A stretch of DNA of 64,000 bases from positions 310,001 to 374,000 of the forward strand of contig VZRS01002397.1 of the NCBI GenBank assembly GCA_013398055.1. The letters run 5' to 3'. Shown here one piece after another: positions 36,345 to 47,200 of this stretch (position 1 is the first letter of the stretch; each line of letters starts with the position of its first letter). The position numbers and the translations under genes were made by a program. This stretch comes from Ifrita kowaldi. Lineage: Eukaryota; Chordata; Aves; Passeriformes; Cinclosomatidae. The notes under the pieces were generated by a model. It ran no database searches, had not been told where the DNA came from, and saw only the letters and a list, made by a program, of their open reading frames with translations.

Positions 36345-38588
36345 AAATACACCGGTTTGGGCTGGTCGTCTGTTCTTCTTTCTACGAATAAACGAGTAGC
36401 AGAAGTCACCTTGAGTTTGCATAATTTCAGATTTAGGCCCTTGTGATAACAGTACTAATATGTGCCAGCATAACCAATTCCTACTCTGAGGAAAGCAGTT
36501 AAAGCAGTTTTATAGGGTGGAGAGCAGCCTGCTGCCTTGTAAAACAAAAAACTAAGGGAAGTGTTAACAGGTAATTAAGTGAGAGCATTCCCCAAGATCT
36601 TAGCTTATCCCGATTTTTATCTTACTCATGCTTTGGATAAGGCTGCTTGTAGAAATTGATTAGGCTGTTTTGTTGCACTAGGTAGTTCCGAAGCAGAATC
36701 CAGTCTTTATTTTTCAGTGGCAAAGGTGTGTGCTTAAGTTTGGATAAAAGACCAGTAGGCAATTATTACAAGTTCATAGTATGTCTCTTTGGAATGCTCA
36801 CAGAAATAACCAGGAGAATCTGTGCTAATTCAATGTCAAAATCAATCTAGAATTTCCATTCTTGAAATGTAATGTAATCCATTACAACAAGAATTAACTC
36901 ATGACTGAGAACCCCTGTCCTCAAATGTTCCCCATGACTTCTGTAAAAAGAGCAACTTTTATAACCATTTCTTTTTACCAAAACAGTTTCTGATGAGCTT
37001 CTTTAAACAGAAGTGGAGATCCAGATAGGGCATTCAGCACACATGCAGCTTTGCCTCTGCCTTACAAAATTTCACTGTAATTGCTTTTGAGCAGCCATTC
37101 TTCATGGTTACAGGAACTTCACATGTCTGAGGTGGGTTGTTACTGTTGTCCTGATCATAATTCTTTCATTAATGCCCTTCTTTTCCCCATCAGTCAGGAT
37201 CCATCAGCTATCAATTGTCATAGATGATAAATTTCCAGGGGTAGAAACATCTTTTTCCTCCTTTATTCCAAGTAGCGTGAAAGCATCATCTTTATAAGCA
37301 GCAGTGCCTAGACTCTGATAATGCAAATAATAATGAATATCAGTATAACTCATAAACATCCTTTTTATTAATGAAATGCCTATTTCACAGTTTTTCAGAT
37401 CCTAAATACTTGATGCTTCATGTTCAGTTCTGAAGGCATTTTCTCAAGAAGCTGATGCCAAATGAACTCACATGAGAAAAATCTTGAAATTTCTGAGAAT
37501 GTTGTCGTGGCATGGAGAAGAGTAATGCTGTGATGCCTAGCCCATTCCTTAATCAATCACAGATAAATCATAACCCCTAAAGAACCTGAAGAATGCAATT
37601 TGAAGTGCAGGATGTGTCATCTTAATCACTGCTGTCACCTCAGAAAAGTGGGCATTGGAGTCCTGGCCCTCTTTGTTCCTTGCTTAGTCTATTTACTGCA
37701 TCCTGCACTATTGACAAGTAAATGTTACACCGTTGTGCAATGTCAAAAAATGTTTAATTCATCCCTCTACATTTCAGTGCTGTATTTGTTGTCGCCACCA
37801 CTTACCAACTAAAATTTTCAGTAGCTGTCATTTAGTCCCACAAAACAGATGCAAAGGGATTGAACAATGACTTTCAAGTCTATCTTTTATAACTAGAAAT
37901 GTCAGTACCAAAGAGCTGTGGCGTCTTTGGACCTAAGTATTTTGAAGGTGAGGAGTGTAAAATCCAAGAGAAAGACTGGGCTTAGCACATACCTCTTAAT
38001 GTCTCAAGGACGGTACACATTCACAGGCTGTTGAAATGACACAAAGTATAGTATGCATGTAGAAAATGTTGATTGCAAGATATATAATTTATTAGTAGCA
38101 TCATGGAAGTGCCATTGAGAGCTAGAAAACAGTGCCATTTGGGGATATTTCTTTGGCTTATTAGCTCTTTCAATGCCATTGCATTTTGTAGCTTTGGTTT
38201 CAGAAGCAGTGCTTCTTTGGAAAAAAGCCAACAAAATCCAAACAGTCAAAGAGGCTCTTGGTTTTTGTGCTGTTGGAATAGCAGAGAAATGTGTATTCAG
38301 CTTAAAGCTCTGCCATCAACTTCCTGCATCACCTCAGGCAAATCTTCCTTTTGACCTATCACCGCTTTGATTGCTTAGCTCAAGCTATTATGTAACCAAT
38401 ATTCAGAGAAAAGACAGCGAATTCCCAGAGCTGACAAGCTAAAGCTCTGTAAATTTTGAGCACAAGGCTAAGGAGGTAGGTATCTGTGAGACTGGAAATT
38501 GAAATAAAGTGTACTTTCTGGAGCGGAAAAAGTTATAATCAGCTACACCCTGAAGAGGGTACTTGTGGGTTTTATGGGTTGTTTTTTT
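36345..38588. other. Intergenic sequence, no gene recognised
   Basis: AT-rich DNA upstream of SMIM30. Nothing coding or repetitive stands out. Confidence 0.5.
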
Positions 38589-38622
38589 CTTCTTGGTTCA
38601 TCTTGCTTCTTGGTTCATCTTT
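38589..38622 (+). repeat. 17-base tandem duplication
   Basis: CTTCTTGGTTCATCTTG (38589-38605) is followed at once by a copy differing in the last base (38606-38622). It lies 45 bases before the nested LTR cluster. Confidence 0.9.
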
Positions 38623-38666
38623 CCCATTGAGAGCCATTTGTTGATTGCATGACCACACTGATCTGA

Positions 38667-38919
38667 TGTTGTGCTTTCACCCCAGGCGACAACCACACGG
38701 CCACTCTCTGACTGCCTCACCAGCAGGATTGGGAGAGAGAATTGGAAGAGTACAAGTTAGAAAACTCATGGGTTGAGATACAGATAATTTAATAGGGAAA
38801 GCAAAACTGTGCACACAGACAAAGCAAAACAAAGAGTTAATTCCCTGCTTCCCACGGGCAGGCAGGAGTTCAGCCATCTCCAGGAGAACAGGATCCCTTC
38901 ACACATAACAGTTACTTGG
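38667..38919 (-). mobile_element. LTR A, 3' part (interrupted ERVL-type solo LTR)
   Basis: This is the minus-strand 3' end of a retroviral LTR. It contains the reverse complement of the 'tctcaacccatgag' and 'agatggctgaac' words shared by this LTR superfamily. The left host flank TCTGA (38662-38666) is repeated at 40847-40851 after the last piece of the same LTR, so the three pieces 38667-38919, 40138-40408 and 40791-40846 are one insertion of about 570 bases split by later insertions. The 5-base target duplication fits ERVL. Confidence 0.8.
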
Positions 38920-39250
38920 TGTATTGGGTTTGCATAGCCAAGCTTTGGTAGAAGGGGGGCTACAGGGGTGGCTTCTGTCTTCCATGTCAGACAGAGCCAA
39001 TCCCTGGCAGCTCCCAAGAGGTCAAGGCTGGGCTGATCAGAAATTGTGGTAATGCCTCTGCGATAACATATTTAAGAAGAAGAATAAAAGAAAGCTATTG
39101 TGCAGTTGTAATTGTTGCCAGAGAAGAGCAGGGTGAGAACATGTGAGAGGAACAACTCTGCAGACACCAAGGTCAGTGCAGAAGGAGGAGGAGGAGGTGC
39201 TCCAGGCACCAGAGCTGAGGTTCCTCTGCTGGGCTGATGTTGGTGCCCAA
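38920..39250 (+). mobile_element. LTR B, 5' part of a second LTR type inserted in LTR A
   Basis: It starts TGTATTGGGTTTGC directly after ...acttgg of LTR A. It carries a TATA-like ACATATTTAAGAAG at about 39066-39079 and the words 'gtgagaggaacaactctgcagacaccaaggtcag' split over 39132-39176, which I recognise as an avian retroviral LTR type distinct from LTR A and C. Its 3' end is not visible before LTR C begins. The right border is approximate. Confidence 0.65.
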
Positions 39251-39560
39251 CGATCAATTGTGCCACTTCTCCTGTCCTGACCATGCATCCTGATGGAGTA
39301 GAGTGCAAGTCATGGGTCTGGAGGGATGGAGGAAGCCCATGAAATGGGAAAATAATATCTGTCTGTGAATGGATGTGGGATAGTAGTTAAGGAAAAGGTA
39401 TGTTTGGTATAGAGATGGTTTAAGGATGTAGTTTACTTTGTATGTTTGGGCAAGAAAGGGTTCCAGTAATGAGAAATAAATACAATGGAGCAGTTGGATG
39501 ACATATAAATTATGTGGCATCTGAGTATGATGCAAATGGTATGGAATAAGGGGTGGAGAT
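39251..39560 (+). mobile_element. Unresolved segment between LTR B and LTR C, ending in a purine tract
   Basis: About 310 bases of purine-rich sequence that I cannot assign to a family. It ends in GGAATAAGGGGTGGAGA followed by T and then the TG of LTR C. A purine tract just before a 3' LTR is the plus-strand primer site of a provirus, so this may be the last trace of a proviral interior. No gag, pol or env frame remains. Confidence 0.4.
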
Positions 39561-40137
39561 TGTATTGGATCTGGCTGAGATGGAGTTCATTTCCCCAGGC
39601 AGCCCTCATAGTGCTGTGCTTTGCACTGGTAGCTGGAAAGGTGCTGATAACACAGCAGCATTTTGGCTGCAGCTGAGCAGAACTGTTTCTCTAACATTTC
39701 CTCCCTCTCATCAAGAGACTGGGAGTAGACAAGATCCTGGGAGGGGACACACCCAAGCCATCTGACTCAAATTAACCAAAGGGAAATTCCATACCATATG
39801 ATGTCAGCTCAGATATAAAAGCTAAGGGAGAGAGGAGGAATGGGGAATATTCATTATTTTACAATGTGTGCCTTCTGGAGCAGCCACTATGCCTGCTGAA
39901 GCCCTGTGTTCCTGGGAAGTGGCTGAACATTGCCTGCTGATGGGAAGTAGATGTTATTTTTTTTCCCCTTTGGTTATGCATGCACAAACTTTTTTTTTTT
40001 TTTTGCTTTAGTAAACTGCCTTATCTCAACCTATGAGCTGTTTTTCATCTTATTTCCTCTCCCCTGCCCTGCTGGGAGGGGGAGTGATAGAGTAGCTTGG
40101 GGGGCATCTGGTGCCCAGCCAAAGTCAACCCACTACA
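39561..40137 (+). mobile_element. LTR C, complete ERVL-type LTR
   Basis: The 577-base element begins TGTATTGGATC and ends AACCCACTACA. It has a TATA box (GATATAAAAG, 39812-39821), a CCATATGATGTCA enhancer-like word just upstream, an AGTAAA polyA-like signal near 40010 and a 15-base T run. The layout and several words (gctgataac, ctgagcag, gggaagt, ttatctcaacc) match LTR A read on its own strand, so A and C are related but diverged families. The 5 bases before it (GAGAT) and after it (CTTGA) do not match, while CTTGA nearly matches CTTGG before LTR B. B to C therefore looks like one inserted unit. Confidence 0.82.
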
Positions 40138-40408
40138 CTTGAAATGCTGTCACTCTTACTATGTCCCTTCCTTCTTCCACCCACTTTACATATTGAGCAT
40201 GGTGTCATACGGTCTGGAATGTCCCCTGTCAGCTGGAGTCACCTGGCCTGGCTGTGTCACCTCCCATGCACCCTGAGCCCCCTCACTAGTGTGGCCACAC
40301 CAAAAGCAGAAAAGGCCTTGGCTCTGTGTAAGCCCTGCTCAGAAACAACAAAAACATCCCTACATTATCAGCACTGTGTACAGCACAAATCCAAAACACA
40401 GCCCCGTA
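40138..40408 (-). mobile_element. LTR A, middle part
   Basis: LTR A resumes right after LTR C. On the minus strand it contains the U3 words of the same family, including the reverse complement of 'gcttacacagag..aaggccttttctgctttt' around 40304-40341. It is interrupted again at 40409. Confidence 0.8.
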
Positions 40409-40790
40409 TGGATGCTGAAAAGCTTTAGCAGAGAAATTTTCCAGCTTTCTGCAGCGTTCTGTGACAGCTCTGTGTTTCTCACAGAAGCTATGAAAAACAC
40501 TGCTGCGGGTTCTTGTAAACTAACTATCTGTCTCACACGTGCCATTGTTTTGCAGAATTGTTTTCGTTCTAACTACAAAAAGATTTAGAAATGGATGTCT
40601 TAGAACTTGACCAATCCCCTCAAGCGGTGGTTGGCCAAAGAACCAATTACCTTATGCCATTTAACACACTTCTGCGAACTAACATATAAAAGCTTTCTGA
40701 TAGATTAGTAAAGGGAGCTTCAGCTTCCGTATATTCTGGAGCCTGGACTCTTGTGTCGTTTCTCTACTCGCCCTTGCCGCGACAGCGACA
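40409..40790 (+). mobile_element. LTR D, small LTR inserted in LTR A
   Basis: The 382-base element starts TGGATGCTGAAAAG and ends CGACAGCGACA. It has a CCAAT box (40643-40647) and TATAAA (40685-40690), and unlike A-C it lacks the ERVL words. The left flank gccccgta (40401-40408) and the right flank gccctgta (40791-40798) are duplicated LTR A sequence (7 of 8 bases equal), which proves it is a later insertion. Retroviral duplications are 4-6 bases, so the outer borders may be off by two or so bases. A solo LTR of a class II (ERVK-like) element is likely. Confidence 0.7.
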
Positions 40791-40846
40791 GCCCTGTACC
40801 AGCCACTGTGAAGAAAATGAATTCTACCCTGGCTGAAACTAGCACG
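40791..40846 (-). mobile_element. LTR A, 5' end
   Basis: The last 56 bases contain the minus-strand start of LTR A (reverse complement of 'gtgctagtttcagccaggg'), followed by the TCTGA target duplication at 40847-40851. The terminal base appears mutated (CG where CA is expected). Confidence 0.8.
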
Positions 40847-40959
40847 TCTGAGAAGCTTTCTGAATAATATTTGGACATCAGTTGCACTGCTGTAATGAGA
40901 AAGGCTAACTGATCATAGATAAGATGCTGACTATGGGCCTGTGATTATCACTTCTGCAT

Positions 40960-42240
40960 CCACATGCTCACCCTTGAGCTACTTTTCTCTGATGATACTT
41001 AATCTGACATTTTAGCTGACTATCACTATGTCCTCATCTTTTCACTTCAGTCATAGATCCACATTCAGTTTTTCTCCTACAACAAACATGACTTTCTTAA
41101 TTTGGACTTCACTGTTATCTTTCTCCTTCTTTGAACAAATAGGTTCTACTGCAACTGCCTCATTTTGCTTCTGCAGAAAAAGCCCCAAATTTAAAATACA
41201 GAATTAATTACTTCTATTATTAACCTTTCCCACATTTGCTTCTTGGTCTGCCGTCACACAAATGTTGACTTCATTATTTTTCTTACTTGCTTTTTTATTG
41301 TCCCTTCCCTTCCTATCCTGTGTGTCTACTTCGTCCTGTACTTTTTCCCTTCTATTTCTCAAAGTCCTTAAGTTTCCTCTCAATTAAAGGTATATAGTCA
41401 CAGATCATCCCTGTCATAAAACCACCCATTGGATTCCCTTTCTGTACCTATCACTTCATCTGTTTTAGTCGTGTAATCTCTAACCTGTCCAAACACACTG
41501 TTCAAAACTGTTCTAATCCTACATCTCCTTCAGTATGGCTCAGTCCTCTATCAGCTGGATATCACATTGATATCTCTACTTAACAACTTAGATATAAAGG
41601 CCTGTGTTTCATCATTGGCTCTGACTGATGGACTGCTTTAGTAACTCTCATTCCTCTTCCCAAATCCAGCAAACACTTAAAGAAACCCCAGTGCACTTCC
41701 AAAAAAATTGTCCTTTCCAATTTCTTCTTCACTTTTACTTTTTGAATCTTTAGTGCTGGCTCCTCTTTCTTCTGCTGCTGGGGGTATGCTAGGCTTCTGT
41801 CTGTGTTTCTCCTCTTGACTCTCTAGATATTGCCCCCTGGATGCTCCTATTGACAAATACAGTTTTGGATACCATCCATGACTCATGCTTTCCTTTGTCT
41901 TCCCTCTCTTTTTATTCCCACTTGACTGTGTTGAGGTCTTACTGCTTGTGGCACAGGCCTACTAACAGTTCTCTCTGTGTGACTTAGTCATGTCCTGTCT
42001 CTCGTTCTGACCCCTGCAGCTTTGTTTATTCAAAGTGCTGCTGCAAAGGGACGTCTCTCTAGCTTCTCATTTTTACTGTGCTCCTTCTCTTCTTAATCCT
42101 CTGGTGTTGCATTTCCTCTTTTGCTGAACCAAAGACAATCTTCTTCTCAGATCTAGAAGATCTTTGCAGTATAAGCTTCCTTCATACTGGCTTAACCTAT
42201 TACCATTGTCAGGAGGTTAACTTCTCCTTTTCTTTTGTCA
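40960..42240. other. Pyrimidine-rich block, possibly an old repeat
   Basis: For about 1.3 kb the plus strand is dominated by C and T (CTTCTTC, TCCCTT, CTCTCT words), starting soon after the LTR nest. I recognise no coding frame or family. The texture resembles 1880-2600, but I could not align the two by eye. Confidence 0.45.
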
Positions 42241-43689
42241 CCCTGGCAGACTCTTTCTGATCCCTCCAAGAAGCAAAAGTTGCTTCTTTCTGAGAGCATG
42301 GAAAGGCTTACAGAAAGAAAAGTGCCATTTTTTTGATAGAAAATTCTTTCCTTTGGGGTCATGTACTTCCTGCTGTCCCTTATACAGACATGAAAATAAA
42401 GGATTAAATAGCCCAGTGATTCCTTTTCCCTCAGTCCTTTGCTTCTTTAGCCTGGCAGGGGATCTCCTCTGCCCGCTGGAATCTCTTTGAGCTCTCTTGC
42501 CAGCACTTGAGAGATGTCTCTGTGCAGCGCTGGCTGGAGCAGAGAGACATGGAGGCAGCTGCCAGCCCTGCAATAAAAAAGCTCTGGAGTTGGTGCTGGC
42601 AGGAGGCAGGAGCAGCCAGACTGCAGGAGTGAGTGCAGAGGATGCCAGCCAGAGTTAAACACCCATTGATTGACTTCCCGCTGAACTCTACAGGGGAATG
42701 TGAGAGCTACCCATCAATAATGGGAAATCTGGAGATTCCCTGTGACTGTTATGAACACTGTCATGCTTTTTGTGAATTATAAGAAGCAGCTTTCTTGGGG
42801 TTTTGTAGAAGCATAACAAAAGCAGAGGTAGATGTCAACTGGAATGATGCATCCAAACTACCTCCAGCCTTCAAAAGTAAAGTCTGAATCTAGTCTTCTT
42901 GGTTTCAGTGTTTGTACTAATGTAAACTGTTGAGATGTTCTCACACTCTTCAAAAGTGCTTTCCACAGGTGGTTTGATTATTGTATATTGTTTGCCTGTT
43001 TCTTTTTGAGAAAAATGAATTATTTTACAATGTTAGCAAGGAAAATGTATACAGCACGAGCAGTTCAGCTTCCGAGGGCCTGGTGATGCCAGCTTCATCA
43101 GTGTTGAATGGTAAATAAAAGAAGATACTATTTAACACAAGAGAGACTGTAAAAGGTTTAAAGGGGGAGTAGCAGCTGGCATCCACATGTTGTTTTCTGT
43201 AGTGCATCTTTTTTTTTTCAAGCTATGCTTGACTTCTGTGCCTATGGTTGTTACAAGTAGGAGAAGTTTCATGAAAATAAAAATTGATTTTAACACCATA
43301 AACTTGTGTAATCATATGTTTCAAATCTAGATCTAAGCAACATTTGGAGACCTGTTTAGAGGAAAATGTCCACAGCTTTTTTTTCCCCCCCAGTCTTTAG
43401 GTATTATTAGAAATAAAGTTTACCTGCTTCTGGAGTTTGAGCCATCTAAATCTAAGCATGTTAGTTATAAGTGAGAAAACTGACATTATGCAAATTGTCC
43501 CTCATATTTGCATGCCTAAAATATGGTTTATTCAAGATTGGTGCCCCAAGAAATGTTTGTTGAAATTAGAAGGTAATTTTGGAAAACAAGAAATTACAGT
43601 TGGGCTGAAGGGGGTGTTTCTTTGTCAGATGAAGGGACAAAATTCAGGAGGAGCTGTGCTACGTGCCAAAACTCGGTACCTAGGGAAGG
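42241..43689. other. Intergenic sequence, no gene recognised
   Basis: A modest GC rise occurs at 42450-42660, with repeated CAGC/GCCAG words, but there is no supportable exon. Confidence 0.45.
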
Positions 43690-44250
43690 AGAATCACAGA
43701 ACTGCTGACTGTGAAAGGCATCTCTGGAGATCACTTAGTCCAACCCCTTGGTTTTGAATAGCTCCAAGGATGGATACTCCACACCCTCTCTTTGCAACCT
43801 GTGTTGGTGTTTCATCTGGTGTCATGGTAAAGAAGTTTTTTTCACATGTTTAAATGGAGTTTTCTTTATTTCACTTTGAATCCATTGGCTCTTGTCCTGT
43901 CACTGGACATCAGTGAAAGGAGCCTGGCTCTTTCTTCTTTAACCCCCATCGGGTATGTATGCTCACTGCTGCATATATGTGTATGCATTGCCAACAACCT
44001 GCCTGCCTTCTCTTATCCAAGCTAATGCATCCCTCTCATTTCAGTTTCTCCTCACATGCCAGATGCTTCAGACCCTTCCCAGCCCTTTTCTAGACTCATT
44101 CCATCATATCCATGTCACTGTGTTCTGGGGAACAAAGGACTGGACCCAGAACTCGAGCTGTGTCTCAAAGTGCTGAGTAGAGTGGCAGGACCACCTCCCT
44201 TAAACTGCTGGCAGTGCTTTTCCTGACACAGCTGAGGATGCTGTTGGCAA
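43690..44250 (-). mobile_element. CR1 LINE fragment, 3' half
   Basis: The plus strand reads the reverse complement of CR1. It runs from 'agaatcacagaactg' and 'ggagatcacttagtccaacccc' at the tail, through 'ggctcttgtcctgtcactggacatcagtgaaaggagcctgg', to 'cttttcctgacacagctgaggatgctgttggc'. It is 5'-truncated. The terminal octamer repeat is worn away. The frame is broken. Confidence 0.9.
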
Positions 44251-47200
44251 AAACTACATCCCTACAATGTTGCTATGCCCTACAAATTCTACACTGATCT
44301 GAGGAGTAGAGAGGTTTGGGAGGAATTTATAAACCCTTGACAAATCTTAAAATTACCACACATTAAATACTCTGTGGTTCTGGGTCACTAGTTGTAACTT
44401 GCTTTTGTGTAGTTCTTGCAATGGGTCTTTAAAAACACAGCTTGCTATTTCTGTTCATCAGCTCAGCACGTTTTCTAGAGAATCTTTTAAGACTGACTCA
44501 AATCTTTCAGAATGCTTTTGGCATGGTCCATTGTCAATAACCTGGTCAGGGACCAGGCTGCTCAACTGTTATGCATGAAGAGTGACCAGTCCCGATACAC
44601 AGATTTTTGTGGAAGTATATCCAAGACAAAAAGCAATTGAATTTATACACAGAATTAAAAATGAACAAAGCCTGAAGAAAGAAAATGGGAAACAATAAAA
44701 ATATCTGAGACACATAGTATGAAACGATGAGAAGACTCTTTAAAAAAAGAAGTGATAGTTGCAGATCACTCTATTGAGAACTAATCAAAATATTTCACTT
44801 CACCTTGGATGTTTTTATTTAAGGTTTCTTGAATTCCCTATCTAAAGTATTATTTTATTGACTTATATTGGAGTTTGCCCCTTGCCTTTAGTAAGCCAAT
44901 GAATTCACCTGTATCTGAAAATCAAGTAATTGTTTTTCCCAATATTGACAAAATTTCATAAATTTTCTGATGCACGTGCAGCAGTGCAATGGTAGTGGTA
45001 AGCCCATGTAAAAACCTATAAATAATTTCACCAAAAGTCATTTATCCTAGAAGCTACATGCAATTGTTTGGTAAATGCTGCAGTTTTGCTGTTTCAAGCT
45101 AAGAAATTGTATTTCCTTCGTGGAGTGTATTTCCTATATCTTATCTTTATCATAGAATGTCCTAAAAATACTTTGTAGAATGCAAAGTAAATCTGGATTA
45201 TTTCAATGCCACTCTAAAGGGAAGTGGCATTCATGAGGGGCACATTGAACAAGCCAAATATCTGCTTTCAAGAGCCTGGAATTCATTCCAGTACTTGGGT
45301 ATTTGGCTCCCTTTTCATTAATAAAACAGTTTGAGTTTCACTGTTGAACTAAATACACAGCTGTTCTTACAAAAGACACTGTGATTCAAAAAAATATAAC
45401 TGCTTAATGCCTTTGTGTTTCACAGGTTACCCAAACTTTTAAAGGAAAATGTATTTAGCCTCTATTACCAGTCTGAAAATTCACGCCATAAGAAATATCA
45501 CTTGGGATGTGCAAACTGAGAAATACAGTTCTAAATACATGTAATTAAAGCTGACATATCTCACCTTAGTGACTCCAGTGACCATGGTCATAAAAACCTA
45601 AGACATGTGAAATATGGAAGGTATATATATTTTATGTGTATGTTTGTAATAATATACATATAAATAATACAATAATAATAATAGTCAGATTAGTATTAGA
45701 GCACTCAATCCAAACTCACCAGCCAAAGTTATTGAATCTTTTTTTCATCGATTTAGTGGGGTTTGGGTGTTGTTTAAATATTAGCTTTTATGCCTTGTTA
45801 TGAAGGGTGGCGGGGACCATTATCCCCAGTTTACATCTGCAATAATCAAGACATGGAAAGATGAAATGAATTCCTGGAATTCTTGCAGATGTTCAACAGC
45901 AAAGTCAGGAAAAGATTCTGTGCCTTCTTATTCCTTCCACTTCTGTTTCCACTGTAGCTGGTGGCGATTTCTACAGATTTATGCGGAAACAGAAAAGGAA
46001 AACCCTTTTGTGAAAATGCACCATCTCTGTCAGGAGATACAAAATTTCCCACCAAAACCACAGTGCCCATGAATGTCTGAGAAAATGTCTTTTGCAATGA
46101 CAGAGTTCAATCTTTTCTGTGCTGACTGGCCTTATGTTCCAGCAGAAATACAAAGATGACTGTGATGGAAGCTGTAAAGATATATTTGATATAGATAGAT
46201 ACTTCTGTCACTATTTCAAAATTTATTTGTAGCATCTTAAATTGCAGAACATTTTATTTTACTAGTGCTCAAATTCGAATGGATCAAGGCCACTTCACTT
46301 AGAGGGCTATCTTCTGTTTTGTGTAAATAGAGCAGGACTAGGGAAAATTAGTCATTTTATGCATTAAGGATGTGTTACTTCTCTTCAGAAGTGTCTGGAA
46401 ATATGGTCTGCAATAATTTCATCTGTAGCTGTAAACTCTCCAGTATCAGCAGGACAAGGCTCAAACTTTGTCACTTCTTAGATAAAATATGCAATGCCAT
46501 GATAATATAAATGTATGAAATACATGCACAATACAGAAAATTGTGTTTATATGTATACAAACATATGTATGTATATGTTTATATATGCATGTTTGTGCAT
46601 AAACACACATACTTTCTTGAAGTATTTAGGGTGTTTAACTTCTCCCTTAGTCTGAGCAGTGTGAGAGTCTGCTCATTTTGGCTGACATCCCATGAAGCAC
46701 TTCATCAGTCATGTGCCACCGAATGCACATGTATGTGGCACACAGAGAGTCAAAGAAATGAGTCAGCTGTTTGAATTCACTCACATGCTTGATTGCTCCC
46801 AGTGTCAGGAGCAGCACATTTAGGACCTTGCCAGATAAAGCCCTAAATGTGTATCCCAGCGAACAGAGAAGGCACTAAATGCCTTCAATTAATATTCCAC
46901 TTTTTGATAAGACTTTTCTAGGTGTTAAGGTTGGATTTTCAGTGTGTAGAAGCTGAGCTCTGTGCCTGAATGTTATGTACCGTTGCATACCTGCACAGAG
47001 AGGCCTTTCAGGCAAACTTTGTGGTTACATGCAAGCATGTAGAAAAGGCATCTATGATGATGACCATTTGAAAATAGGTTCTAATATGTAATGCTTCCTG
47101 AGGATGTGGAGAGTAAATTCCTAAGAAAAGAGATGACAGGAGATCACTGAATTTGATACCAATTTTGTCTGAGCATCTATATTCTAATGCTTTTGACTAA

